Assembly (NCBI GenBank): GCA_020634885.1
Contig: JACKAW010000003.1
Location: forward strand, 186,001-250,000
Length of the DNA stretch: 64,000 nucleotides
Source: Anaerolineales bacterium
GTDB lineage: Bacteria; Chloroflexota; Anaerolineae; Anaerolineales; Villigracilaceae
Direction: 5' to 3'
Part shown: piece after piece, positions 26,722-35,370 of the stretch
Numbering within the stretch: position 1 is the stretch's first letter
Layout of the letters: each line of letters starts with the position of its first letter
The notes under the pieces: model-generated
What the model saw: the letters and a program-made list of their open reading frames with translations, nothing else
Told to the model about the DNA's origin: nothing
The model's database searches: none
Program-made: the position numbers and the translations under genes

Positions 26722-29274
26722 TTATGATACGTCGCTGGAAGTGTTCTTCCAAAAACGTTCAAACGCCTCGGCAAGCAGGGCATGTTCGGGTTGAGTCAAA
26801 TACGGGTCGCGCTCAAAAAGGGACTTTGCCTGCTCACGCGCTTTCTCGATCAATGGCAGGTCGGTGATGCTCGCCATCTTCAACGAGGAAGCAAAGCCCG
26901 CCTGACGCGTACCAAGAAACTCACCAGGACCACGCAGCTTAAGATCAAGGTCGGCGAGTTCAAAACCGTTATTTGTGGTTGCCATCGCTTGCAGACGGTC
27001 ATTCTCAGTGGCATCTTCATGTGTGGGGATCAGCAAGCAAGTAGACGCCTTCGAGCCACGCCCCACCCGTCCGCGCAATTGGTGAAGCTGCGCCAAACCA
27101 AAACGGTCGGCGCCTTCGATCAACATCAAGGTCGAGTTGGGCACATCCACACCCACTTCGATCACTGTGGTCGAAACCAAAATATCAAACTCGCGGTCAC
27201 GGAATTTATACATCACCTCATCTTTTTCAGAGGGACGCATCCGTCCGTGCAACAAACCAAGTTTCAGGTCTGGGAAAATTTCCCTAGACAGCGTTTCAAA
27301 ATCATCCACAGCAGCACGGGCATCGATCTTCTCATTCTCGTCGATCAATGGGTAGACGATGAACGCCTGACTGCCCTGCTGAACCTGCGCACGGAGCATC
27401 GTATACGCCCGCTCACGCTCCTGCGGACGAAGGACATGCGTGGCAATCGTCTGCCGCCCTTCGGGCATCACATCCATCACAGAAACATCCAAGTCACCAA
27501 AAACGGTCAATGCCAGCGAACGCGGAATGGGTGTAGCAGTCATCACCAGCAAATGCGGGTTCGTGCCCTTGCTGCGAAGCTCGGCACGCTGTTGAACGCC
27601 AAAGCGGTGTTGCTCATCGATCACAACAAATTGCAAGTCTTTAAACTGAACATCCGGCTCAATGACCGCATGGGTACCGATCACAACCTTGATGGAACCA
27701 TCCAACAAACCCTGACGTATCGCTTCCTTCTCTGATTCTGGCGTGTTGCCCACCAGTAAACGGATTTCTTCTTTTTGCAGGTACCCATGTTCACCAGCCA
27801 ATTGATTGGTGAAACTGCGATAGTGCTGTTCTGCCAAAATGGAGGTCGGCGCCATAATGGCAGCCTGTGCGCCATTAGAAACCACCATGCTTGTTCCCAA
27901 GGCAGAAACCACCGTCTTACCAGAACCTACATCACCTTGAATAAGGCGATTCATCGGCTTGCCTGAACCCAGATCATTGCGGATGTCTTTCAGCACTTCT
28001 TGTTGAGCCGAGGTTAGGGTGAAAGGTAAAACCCCTAAACGAGAATCAAGCCACTCGTCAGTCACTGTGAAGCGGCGCCCTTCCACATCCTGCCAATCTC
28101 GTTTTTGGCGCAGCACGCCCATTTGCAAATAAAAAATTTCATCAAAGGCAAGGCGCTCACGAGCCAGTTTTAAGCGTGCCTGAGATTCAGGGAAATGAAC
28201 CTGCGTCAGCGCTTCGCCCAACGAAACCAACTGCGCCTCACGCTTGGTGATTTCTGGCAGGGCATCCACCACGGCGGGCGCCCAAAATGTAACCACCTGA
28301 TTCATTTGACCCCGCAGCCATTTTTGCGTGATGCGTTCGGTCAGTGAATAGATCGGCACAATGCGATTGGTATGCAAGGCTTCCATTTCCACCGGCTCCC
28401 AATCGGGGCTGTTCATCACAATGCGTCCAAGGTACTGATCGATCTTGCCAGAAACAGAAATGGCATCGCCAGATTTCAAGCGGTTCATCAACCAGGGTTG
28501 ATTGAAGAACGACAAGCGCAATGCGCCCGTGCCGTCTGTGATGATCACTTCAATAATGCTTTGCTTGCCGCCACGGATCGGGCGGTTATGCACGCTCTGC
28601 ACCGAACCCAACACCGTAACCACGTCGCCATACATCAAACTCTGAATAGGCTTGAGCAGGCTGTAATCTTCATAACGGCGCGGAAAGTTGTACAACATAT
28701 CGCCAAGGGTCTGCATCCCCAATTTTTGCAGCGACTCGGCATTCTTCGGTCCCACGCCTTGCAGCACGGTCAATTCCGCGTTCAATGCAGCAGGCGTTTG
28801 GCTGTGCTTTGCACTGGTGGCGCTTTCAAAACGCGGCGGCGGCGCCTGTCTCGTTTTTTGCTGATATTGTTTTTGATGTTCCTGCTTCGGTTGGCTTTGC
28901 TCCTGCGAAGGGGAAGTTTCAGCATTATTGGGTTTGGCACTCCCCGCATCATCGCTTCTTTCCTGACGTTGGGGCTGTGCCTGTTTCTGCGGCTGGGGCT
29001 GCCCCTTGACCTTCTTTGCCTCGGGGTAGGCTTCGCCAATGCGCTTCCACAAACCGCGCAACGAATCGGCGCGCCCTCCAGGCGGAAGTTTCTCATACGT
29101 CTTTAACCGCGAAACGACCGCCTGAATGATCTCTTCAGAGAGTCCATCAGCGCGGGCCTCGCCTTCCCAAAAATCCAGCATTTTCGCAAGTCCGCCAATG
29201 ATGGCGGTGTTATCGAATTTCTTTTCGCTTTCAAGGCTAAAAAACTTGAGTAATTTTTCAAGAGATGGTTGCAT
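26722..29274 (-). CDS. recG: ATP-dependent DNA helicase RecG, with N-terminal extension
   Basis: Branch-migration helicase acting on stalled forks and Holliday junctions. The core holds the OB-type wedge domain (about 185-330), helicase domain with GDVGSGKT Walker A and DEQHRFG box, TATPIPRS, and the C-terminal helicase domain with QLRGRVGRG. The first 165 residues are extra: a helical domain (about 1-80) and a Gln/Pro/Ser-rich linker (about 85-165), then a helix-hairpin-helix-like segment (LQGVGPKNAESLQKLG). The ATG at 29274 begins the helical domain cleanly; ATG 29292 is possible. The 850-residue length exceeds the usual 690. Confidence 0.93.
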   Translation of the reverse strand: MQPSLEKLLKFFSLESEKKFDNTAIIGGLAKMLDFWEGEARADGLSEEIIQAVVSRLKTYEKLPPGGRADSLRGLWKRIGEAYPEAKKVKGQPQPQKQAQPQRQERSDDAGSAKPNNAETSPSQEQSQPKQEHQKQYQQKTRQAPPPRFESATSAKHSQTPAALNAELTVLQGVGPKNAESLQKLGMQTLGDMLYNFPRRYEDYSLLKPIQSLMYGDVVTVLGSVQSVHNRPIRGGKQSIIEVIITDGTGALRLSFFNQPWLMNRLKSGDAISVSGKIDQYLGRIVMNSPDWEPVEMEALHTNRIVPIYSLTERITQKWLRGQMNQVVTFWAPAVVDALPEITKREAQLVSLGEALTQVHFPESQARLKLARERLAFDEIFYLQMGVLRQKRDWQDVEGRRFTVTDEWLDSRLGVLPFTLTSAQQEVLKDIRNDLGSGKPMNRLIQGDVGSGKTVVSALGTSMVVSNGAQAAIMAPTSILAEQHYRSFTNQLAGEHGYLQKEEIRLLVGNTPESEKEAIRQGLLDGSIKVVIGTHAVIEPDVQFKDLQFVVIDEQHRFGVQQRAELRSKGTNPHLLVMTATPIPRSLALTVFGDLDVSVMDVMPEGRQTIATHVLRPQERERAYTMLRAQVQQGSQAFIVYPLIDENEKIDARAAVDDFETLSREIFPDLKLGLLHGRMRPSEKDEVMYKFRDREFDILVSTTVIEVGVDVPNSTLMLIEGADRFGLAQLHQLRGRVGRGSKASTCLLIPTHEDATENDRLQAMATTNNGFELADLDLKLRGPGEFLGTRQAGFASSLKMASITDLPLIEKAREQAKSLFERDPYLTQPEHALLAEAFERFWKNTSSDVS

Positions 29275-29367
29275 AGGGATCAATTTTATCATGGGCACAA
29301 CTAATCGCAACTTTTGGCGTATGATTTGTCATAATAGCTCGTCCACTATAACCTTAAGGAGTTTTTC

Positions 29368-30315
29368 ATGCACTGGTTCAATAACAGCAAACTTTTCGAC
29401 CTCGCCCGCCAAGGGCAACGATTGACCCATATTGCAGCGGTCATTCCACTTTCTTTTCTCTTCGCGTTGGTGGCACAATTTGGCGCAATTCCAATCGTCA
29501 TTGCCATGTCTGCCATTTATGGGTTTTCAGAGAACATCATGTCCATGGAAGGATTGCCCGCCACAACTGCCGGTTTTTGGATGGGGATGATACTTGCCAC
29601 ATCCTTCGGGCTTGTGTACTTCTTCCTTTGGGCATGGCTCAAGTGGTTTGAAAAGCGACCGTTTTGGACACTGGGTTATGAAGCCAAAAACGCCCTCATG
29701 CAATATACCCGTGGGTTTCTCTTTGGCACGCTCATGTTCGCTGGCTCTGTGGGCATTCTGGCTTTGTTTGGGGCGGTTTCTTTTGAACAAGGGGATCCCT
29801 CTCAACAAGGGTTGGCAGCCATTGGCGGGGTTACCCTCGTACTCATCGGGTGGATCATTCAAGGCGGCGCCGAGGAAGTTCTCATTCGCGGCTGGGCGTT
29901 GCCTGTCATCGGCGCACGCTATAAACCGTGGGTGGGGCTGCTAATTTCATCTCTCATCTTTGCCCTACTTCATGGCATGAACCCTGGTCTGAGCGCCCTT
30001 GCCCTCGTCAATCTGGCTTTGTTCGGCGTGTTCGCCGGGTTGTATGCCATGCGAGAAGGCTCGCTATGGGGCATCAGCGCGATCCACTCGGTTTGGAATT
30101 GGGTTCAGGGCAACTTCTTCGGCTTCCAAGTCAGTGGTACGGATGCGGGTGGCGGTACCCTCATCAACCTGATGGAAACCGGCGCAGACTGGCTCACCGG
30201 CGGCGCGTTTGGTCCCGAAGGTGGCTTGGCAGTTACGATTGTTTTGCTGGCAGGGATTGCCATTATTTTATTTTGGAACAAACAGGGCGCCAAACAAGAC
30301 TTATCAACCCCATAA
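29368..30315 (+). CDS. CPBP family intramembrane glutamic protease
   Basis: 315 residues with about eight TM helices. The family motifs are visible: EEVLIRG (EExxxR) in motif 1, LLHGMNPGL in motif 2 and HSVWNWVQG in motif 3 region, giving the Glu/His/Asn active site. Members process prenylated or signal-like peptides, and some give bacteriocin self-immunity; the substrate here is unknown. AAGGAG lies 6 nt before the ATG. It is divergent from recG and closed by a strong terminator. Confidence 0.85.
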   Translation: MHWFNNSKLFDLARQGQRLTHIAAVIPLSFLFALVAQFGAIPIVIAMSAIYGFSENIMSMEGLPATTAGFWMGMILATSFGLVYFFLWAWLKWFEKRPFWTLGYEAKNALMQYTRGFLFGTLMFAGSVGILALFGAVSFEQGDPSQQGLAAIGGVTLVLIGWIIQGGAEEVLIRGWALPVIGARYKPWVGLLISSLIFALLHGMNPGLSALALVNLALFGVFAGLYAMREGSLWGISAIHSVWNWVQGNFFGFQVSGTDAGGGTLINLMETGADWLTGGAFGPEGGLAVTIVLLAGIAIILFWNKQGAKQDLSTP

Positions 30316-30326
30316 CCAATGGTCAG

Positions 30327-30366
30327 AGAGTGGTCACAGAGATAAACTCTGTGACCACTCTATTTT
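30327..30366 (+). terminator. Rho-independent terminator of CPBP gene
   Basis: A 15-bp stem: AGAGTGGTCACAGAG (30327-30341) with CTCTGTGACCACTCT (30347-30361), loop ATAAA, followed by ATTTTA. Confidence 0.88.
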
Positions 30367-30428
30367 AAAAACTCACCTTACGCGATTTTCCGTAGAGGCA
30401 AACCCGTCAATGTCTGTCAAGGCTTTTA

Positions 30429-30510
30429 TCCCAAAGAAAGGGTTGCCCTGGGCAAGACGACCCTTTCTGGCGAAAGAAAGCTCTCATGGATGTGGGCGGG
30501 TCGCCCCTAC
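30429..30510. repeat. GTAGGGGCGACCC-type repeat element
   Basis: Hairpin segments GGGTTGCCC...GGGCAAGACGACCC and GGGCGGGTCGCCC, ending in CTAC. The last bases (CTAC, read as GTAG on the minus strand) hold the TAG stop of the gene at 30507-31256. The 120 bp between the terminator and this element shows nothing else. Confidence 0.65.
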
Positions 30511-31256
30511 TGCGTACCATCAGTTAAAAATTTATCAACCACCCAATCCCCAAATTTTCCGTTCCCCATTCTGGGGTTGAGTAATTCACTCTTCAACAGG
30601 TCAATAGGAAGGATTTGCCGCAAAACAAACATCCTTAAAAACGCCACGCCATAGTAAATTAGAAACAAACCTGCGAGGTAGAATGCCCACCTCAAAACAC
30701 CCAAACTTTCAGTAAGCGGGGCTACAAAAAGGACAAAGAAATACCAAAGGAGCGGCCAAAGCAATAAAAAAACAGGGCGGCTGATCTCAAGCACCCGTCG
30801 CTGCCATTTTCCCCATCCTTTGGTTTCGCCGTTAATGGTCAATCCGTTAACAATGAATTTCGTCGCTGTAAACTCAAATTGCTGGCGTGACAAAATATCC
30901 ATGTTTTCATAATTTGGCAGTTCGATTTGAAGCACAAGTGAGTTTGAAGCAGAGAGGCGTGAGAACATTCCTCGCCCTTTGCGTAGTTTTATCGCGATAA
31001 ATTCCAGAAAGAAAAGCAGGTTTTGCAACCCTTTTTCATTCACCGCATAGATCGGCAGGAACTTTAGATCTTCGCGGAATTTCTCTTCGTTATGCGGGTT
31101 CTCCCGAATCAGTTCAGCAAGCGATTGACCAATCGCAACCACAGATCCATTGGGGATGGTCGCCAGCGTATTTTTGAACTCCTGGTGAAATCCACTTTGA
31201 GGAGCGTCCACCTGTATTTTTTCGTTTCGCACCTGAATCTTTACTTCAATTGCCAT
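30507..31256 (-). CDS. Hypothetical protein with two C-terminal TM helices
   Basis: Not recognised. 249 residues: a soluble N-terminal part (about 1-150) that looks alpha/beta, then hydrophobic segments at about 160-180 and 187-212, then a soluble tail. It lies one base after the DegV stop, and a near-perfect GGAGG Shine-Dalgarno sits inside the end of the DegV gene, so it belongs to the same operon. Function may connect with fatty-acid binding or membrane lipid use, by context only. Its stop is within a palindromic repeat. Confidence 0.62.
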   Translation of the reverse strand: MAIEVKIQVRNEKIQVDAPQSGFHQEFKNTLATIPNGSVVAIGQSLAELIRENPHNEEKFREDLKFLPIYAVNEKGLQNLLFFLEFIAIKLRKGRGMFSRLSASNSLVLQIELPNYENMDILSRQQFEFTATKFIVNGLTINGETKGWGKWQRRVLEISRPVFLLLWPLLWYFFVLFVAPLTESLGVLRWAFYLAGLFLIYYGVAFLRMFVLRQILPIDLLKSELLNPRMGNGKFGDWVVDKFLTDGTQ

Positions 31257-31257
31257 A

Positions 31258-32094
31258 TTACCTCCTTACCGCCGCAAAGCCGATGCAATTCGGTCCAAGG
31301 TGTGTGCCGATCACTGCTGTCACATTCACAAAGAGCACATCCCTTGGTACAGATATCCGCGCCTTTTTCATCATTTCACCGAGCAGGTGCCTCGCGCGAT
31401 GTTCGGCATTGGTATGCAAGATTGCAAGGCGTTCCATCTCCCCCACTTCCAACAATTTCGAAAAAATAAATTCATCTGCCTGACTGGTGGTGCGGTTGAT
31501 AGCCATGGGCTTCACTTCGCCATCACGCAATTCGACGACTGGCTTGATGGAAAGCATTCCGCCGATATTGGCAACCACAGATGGGATTCGTCCGCTGCGT
31601 TTGAGGTATTCCATCGTATCCAACGCGGCGAAGACCTTTGACTTCTGCCGGGTCTGCTCAACCGCATTTAATGCGGCTCTCACGCCCAAGTCTGCGGATT
31701 CGGCGGCGGCAAGCACTTGAAAGCCGATCCCCATCGAAAGTGAGCCGCTATCTACGCAGGTGACTTTGCCGGGGAATTCCTGTGAGGCACGACGAGCCAC
31801 ATTCACCACGCCAGAGAGTTTGCCCAATACGTGGATGGATAGGATATGGTCACAGCCGGAGTTGAGCAGAGACTGATACGGCGAAACAAAATCTCCAATG
31901 GAGGGCGCGGCAGTCGTCGCCGGGGTTTGAAGCGAAGGCAGGCGTGTGTAAAACTCTTCACGTGAGATGCCGATCCCATCCTTGTATTCTTTTCCATCCA
32001 AGATCAAGACCGTGGGTACCACTTGAATTTCGTGTTGTTCGATAAAGTAGCCTGGCAGGTCGGCGGTTGAGTCTGTGACGATTCCAAGTTTCAT
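31258..32094 (-). CDS. DegV family fatty-acid-binding protein (FakB-like)
   Basis: 278 residues. DegV proteins bind a fatty acid and present it to the kinase FakA, which makes acyl-phosphate for phospholipid synthesis. The N-terminal VTDSTADLP, the central LSGVVNVAR and TCVDSGSLSMGIGFQV, and the C-terminal IGTHLGPNCIGFA (IGxHxGPG-like) motifs are present. The ATG at 32094 is chosen over a TTG two codons upstream. A FakA homologue is encoded 1.6 kb away on the same strand, supporting the role. It heads a two-gene operon. Confidence 0.88.
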   Translation of the reverse strand: MKLGIVTDSTADLPGYFIEQHEIQVVPTVLILDGKEYKDGIGISREEFYTRLPSLQTPATTAAPSIGDFVSPYQSLLNSGCDHILSIHVLGKLSGVVNVARRASQEFPGKVTCVDSGSLSMGIGFQVLAAAESADLGVRAALNAVEQTRQKSKVFAALDTMEYLKRSGRIPSVVANIGGMLSIKPVVELRDGEVKPMAINRTTSQADEFIFSKLLEVGEMERLAILHTNAEHRARHLLGEMMKKARISVPRDVLFVNVTAVIGTHLGPNCIGFAAVRR

Positions 32095-32119
32095 GGGCAA
32101 AGTTTAGCATAAATGTTTT

Positions 32120-32152
32120 TGTCCTTGCGAGCCGCGCACTTGCAATGTCATT
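32120..32152. repeat. Remnant of CATTGCGAG-type repeat
   Basis: GTCCTTGCGAGCCGCGCACT followed by TGCAATGTCATT resembles the ends of the element at 4503-4626 with the middle deleted. It lies between the divergent DegV and PadR genes. Confidence 0.5.
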
Positions 32153-32174
32153 AACATCACCTGATACTTTTCTC

Positions 32175-32203
32175 TTTACATACTGTATATTACACAGTAT
32201 AAT
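32175..32203 (+). promoter_or_regulatory. padR promoter with overlapping inverted-repeat operator
   Basis: TTTACA (32175-32180) and TATAAT (32198-32203) are separated by exactly 17 bp. The perfect inverted repeat ATACTGT (32180-32186) - 7 bp - ACAGTAT (32194-32200) lies between and over these boxes. PadR regulators bind such repeats and repress their own genes, so this is very likely the autoregulatory operator. The leader to the ATG at 32221 is about 10 nt. Confidence 0.82.
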
Positions 32204-32220
32204 GCGCTAAAGGATTAGAG

Positions 32221-32550
32221 ATGGCAAAAACTGAATCTATTGAAAATGTAGTCTTGGAGTTACGGCGTGGGGTAATTGTGCTGGCAACGCTCAGCCAACT
32301 TGGCTCCGCAGAGTACGGGTACTCGCTGTTGAAGAAACTCGCCGACCTCGGCTTGGACGTGGATCAGGGTACGCTGTATCCGCTCCTCCGTCGGTTGGAA
32401 GCGCAAGGCTTGCTTGAATCAGTTTGGAAGCTGGAAGAAGCGCGTCCGCGCCGGTACTATGTCATCAGCGCAGAAGGTAAAAAACTGCTGCCGAAAATGA
32501 AAAAAGAATGGGCTGGCATTGTCAAAGTCATGGACAAGATGCTCTCATAA
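32221..32550 (+). CDS. PadR family transcriptional regulator
   Basis: 109-residue winged-helix repressor. The segment GYSLLKKLADLGLDVDQGTL followed by YPLLRRLEAQGLL and the wing EEARPRRYYVISAEGKKLL is characteristic of PadR. It has only a short C-terminal helix, as in subfamily-2 PadR proteins, which often pair with a membrane protein gene. The operator overlapping its promoter supports autorepression. The ligand is unknown. It forms an operon with the following membrane-protein gene, 15 bp downstream. Confidence 0.9.
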   Translation: MAKTESIENVVLELRRGVIVLATLSQLGSAEYGYSLLKKLADLGLDVDQGTLYPLLRRLEAQGLLESVWKLEEARPRRYYVISAEGKKLLPKMKKEWAGIVKVMDKMLS

Positions 32551-32565
32551 AGAAAGGAAAGAATC

Positions 32566-33585
32566 ATGAACCTGATTGATCGTTATGTTTCTGAAGTTGG
32601 CAAGCATTTGCCTTTATTGAATGGGCGCGAAGATATTGAGAAGGAATTAAAGTCGACGCTTGAAGATATGTTGGAAGACCGTGCCCAAAACAGTGGGCAG
32701 GCGCGTGATGAAGCCATGGAGATCGAAGTGTTGAAAGAATATGGCTCGCCGCAAAAAGTGGCGCAGACCTACAACCCGCATCCCTACTTAATCGGACCGA
32801 AGCTCTTTCCGTTCTTCCTCTTCGTTTTAAAGATCGTACTTACTGTTGTCGTCAGCGTAATGCTCGTGCTGGCTGGCATTCAAGCCGTGACAGATACCCC
32901 CTTCATGGGCGCGGATTTTGCGAAGATCATCGGTCAGGGTTTGGGGAGTGCGCTCTCTGCTGCCATAGCCGCCTTCGGAAACGTGGTGCTGGTCTTCGTC
33001 ATCCTTGAGCGCGTTCTGCCGGATAAAGAGATTGGCAGTTTCGACGACGAGAAGGAGTGGGACCCCGCCTCGCTTGCCAAGGAGCCTGATCCTGACTCTG
33101 TGAGCCGCTCTGAGCTGATTGCTGAAATCGTGTTCACCTTTGTGGCGCTGGCGATCCTGAACATCTACCCACAGTGGCTGGGCATGTTCTTCTTCACTGA
33201 GAATGAGCAGGTTTTCTTCCCCATATTCACGGAAAAATTCTTCCAGTTCGTGCCTTATATCAACATTGTGCTCGTGGGAAAAATACTGCTCGATATCTAT
33301 CTACTGCGCAACGCGATCTGGAATCAACTCACCCGCCTGAGCAAAGTGGTCATCGAAGCTGCCAGCCTCACATTGACCGTGCTGATCCTGCGCGCGCCAG
33401 ACATCATCGCCTTTAGCGCCGAGTCCCTTGCCAATGGACCGTTCGAGCCCGAACAGGCAGAAATATTTGCGACTATCGCCACCTACACGTTCCCGATGAT
33501 GATGGCAATCGTCATCATCATCCAAAGCATTGAGCTGGTCAAAGCCGTGTATCGTCTGTTCAAGATGAGGCGCGAAACAGCGTAA
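32566..33585 (+). CDS. HAAS-domain membrane protein partnered with PadR
   Basis: 339 residues. The cytoplasmic N-terminus (about 1-75) is helical, with RYVSEVGKHLP and KEYGSPQKVAQTY, and resembles the HAAS signalling domain commonly encoded next to PadR regulators. About six TM helices follow, with charged cytoplasmic loops (PDKEIGSFDDEKEWDPASLA). Its function is unknown; the pair is thought to respond to membrane or envelope signals. AAGGA lies 7 nt before the ATG. Confidence 0.75.
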   Translation: MNLIDRYVSEVGKHLPLLNGREDIEKELKSTLEDMLEDRAQNSGQARDEAMEIEVLKEYGSPQKVAQTYNPHPYLIGPKLFPFFLFVLKIVLTVVVSVMLVLAGIQAVTDTPFMGADFAKIIGQGLGSALSAAIAAFGNVVLVFVILERVLPDKEIGSFDDEKEWDPASLAKEPDPDSVSRSELIAEIVFTFVALAILNIYPQWLGMFFFTENEQVFFPIFTEKFFQFVPYINIVLVGKILLDIYLLRNAIWNQLTRLSKVVIEAASLTLTVLILRAPDIIAFSAESLANGPFEPEQAEIFATIATYTFPMMMAIVIIIQSIELVKAVYRLFKMRRETA

Positions 33586-33597
33586 ACGCGAATTAAA

Positions 33598-33637
33598 AAA
33601 GTGACAGTCACCTTAAAGGTGACTGTCACTTTGTCTT
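33598..33637. terminator. Hairpin terminator, first of two between convergent genes
   Basis: AAAGTGACAGTCACC pairs with GGTGACTGTCACTTT. On the minus strand the stem is followed by a run of seven T, so it ends fakA transcription; it also functions on the plus strand. Confidence 0.82.
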
Positions 33638-33644
33638 AATATGG

Positions 33645-33675
33645 ATTCCTGAAGTTCTACTTCAGGAATTTTTCT
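33645..33675 (+). terminator. Second hairpin terminator
   Basis: ATTCCTGAAG (33645-33654) pairs with CTTCAGGAAT (33660-33669) and is followed by TTTTTC on the plus strand, closing the PadR operon. Confidence 0.75.
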
Positions 33676-33681
33676 TTCCAC

Positions 33682-35349
33682 TTATTCTATCGAAAGAATG
33701 AACTGATAGTGCGGCTGACCGCCCTCCTGCACCTCAACTTCGAGGTTGGAGTATTTCTCACGGATCTTATCGGCAATACGGTTTGCTTCAGCATGAGGCA
33801 TTTCTTCACCAAAAAGCAGGGTGACGATTTCATGCTCACCGGCTTCGGCTTTTTCAAGCAAATCAAAAACGCCACTTTCTACAGAATTGGCAGCGACGAC
33901 CAATTTGCCATCCAACAATGCAATCACCTGACCGTCCTGCACGGTCACGCCATCGATCTCTACTGAACGTGTTGCCACTGTAATTTCACCTGTCTTCACG
34001 TTGTTCAAGGCACGATTCATGCGCTCGGCAACCGCTTCCACATCGCCGCTGGGGTCAAACGAAAGCATCGCAGAAAGTCCCTGCGGCACAGTACGCGTTG
34101 GCACAACTTGCACATTCTTTACAGTCACTTCTTTTGCCTGATTTGCCGCCATCACAATATTTTTATTATTCGGCAAAATGATCACTTTATCAGTGGGCAT
34201 ATTCTCAAACGACGCCAGAATATCCTGCGTAGAGGGGTTCATCGTCTGCCCGCCAGCAACAACCGCCGAAACACCAAGGCTGGCAAAAATTCGGCTAATG
34301 CCAAGCCCGGGCGAAACAACCACCACGGCAATATCCCCCGGCTCCACGGCTGAAAATTGTATCTGTGTCGATTTGCTTTTTTGAATATCGTCCATTTGCG
34401 CCATCAAGTTTTCAATGGCAACATTTGTCATTGTGCCAAGGGTCATACAGTAATCAATGGGCACATATAAATTTTCGGTGGGCACATGAATATGCATACG
34501 ATACATCCCCTCACCTTCACCGACCTGAATGGAAGTACCCATTTCTTCAAGCTTGGCATAAAAGCTATGCAAGTCAAGCTCGCCGTTTGGCACAAAATCC
34601 ACGATCACTTCGTAATCCTGACCCTCTTCCACATCGCCCATGGCATCTTCAAAGCCCATGGCAGAAAGTGACTGCACTTGTACCGTTGGCGTTTCCAGCG
34701 ACTCGCCGTAAATATGACGCAGCATTCCTTCGAGGAAGAAGAAAAGTCCCTTACCGCCAGAATCCACGACCCCCGCCTGTTTGAGGATGGGAAGAAGTTC
34801 GGGCGTATTCTTGACCGCTTCGTCAGCGGCTTTGACTGCCACCTCAAGCAACTCAATCGCATCTTTCACGGACCCGCGGGCTGCTTCGGCGGCATTGGCA
34901 GTTTCTTTAATGACGGTGAGAATCGTCCCTTCCACCGGCTTGACCACGCCCTTGTAAGCAGTATCACGAGCCTCACCCAATGCTGCAATAAATGTATCTA
35001 CGTCCAATTCAGCTTTTTCGTGAACACCACGCGAGAAACCACGCAGAATTTGGCTGGTGATCACACCAGAATTTCCACGAGCGCCCATCAATGCACCTTT
35101 GGAAAAGGCGGCTGCCATTTCGCCAAGGTGAACGGTGCCTTTATCCTTAATCTCATTCCATGCGGCTTGAAGAGTGAGTCCCATATTAGTACCAGTGTCG
35201 CCATCTGGCACGGGGAACACATTTAAAGCATTCACAACCTGTTGATTGGTGCGAAGCCAGGTAACCCCCGCCTCTACAAGGCGCTTAAACGCCTGTCCGT
35301 CGATCTTACGCCTGCGAAACTTCTCAACGCGCGCGGTATCTATCGCCAT
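33682..35349 (-). CDS. fakA: Fatty acid kinase catalytic subunit FakA (DAK2/YloV family)
   Basis: 555 residues. FakA phosphorylates fatty acid held by a DegV-type FakB. The N-terminal DhaL kinase domain (about 15-205) carries the nucleotide/Mg motif DGDTGTN at residues 49-55, GARGNSGVITSQILRG and the DSGGKGLFFFLEG motif. A middle domain and the C-terminal FakA-specific domain (about 320-555, ending near EVQEGGQPHYQFILSIE) follow. The Asp23-family gene lies 21 bp upstream, an arrangement conserved in many Gram-positive genomes. The matching FakB-like gene is at 31258-32094. Confidence 0.9.
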   Translation of the reverse strand: MAIDTARVEKFRRRKIDGQAFKRLVEAGVTWLRTNQQVVNALNVFPVPDGDTGTNMGLTLQAAWNEIKDKGTVHLGEMAAAFSKGALMGARGNSGVITSQILRGFSRGVHEKAELDVDTFIAALGEARDTAYKGVVKPVEGTILTVIKETANAAEAARGSVKDAIELLEVAVKAADEAVKNTPELLPILKQAGVVDSGGKGLFFFLEGMLRHIYGESLETPTVQVQSLSAMGFEDAMGDVEEGQDYEVIVDFVPNGELDLHSFYAKLEEMGTSIQVGEGEGMYRMHIHVPTENLYVPIDYCMTLGTMTNVAIENLMAQMDDIQKSKSTQIQFSAVEPGDIAVVVVSPGLGISRIFASLGVSAVVAGGQTMNPSTQDILASFENMPTDKVIILPNNKNIVMAANQAKEVTVKNVQVVPTRTVPQGLSAMLSFDPSGDVEAVAERMNRALNNVKTGEITVATRSVEIDGVTVQDGQVIALLDGKLVVAANSVESGVFDLLEKAEAGEHEIVTLLFGEEMPHAEANRIADKIREKYSNLEVEVQEGGQPHYQFILSIE

Positions 35350-35370
35350 GTATCGTTTCTCCTCGATCTA

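Noticed and set aside
28372..29106. Plus-strand frame of 244 residues antisense to recG
   Set aside because: Low-complexity composition derived from the Gln/Pro linker of recG; no independent start signals.
29326..29352. Promoter TTGTCA...TATAAC for the CPBP gene
   Set aside because: Spacing is only 15 bp; too weak to list as a feature.
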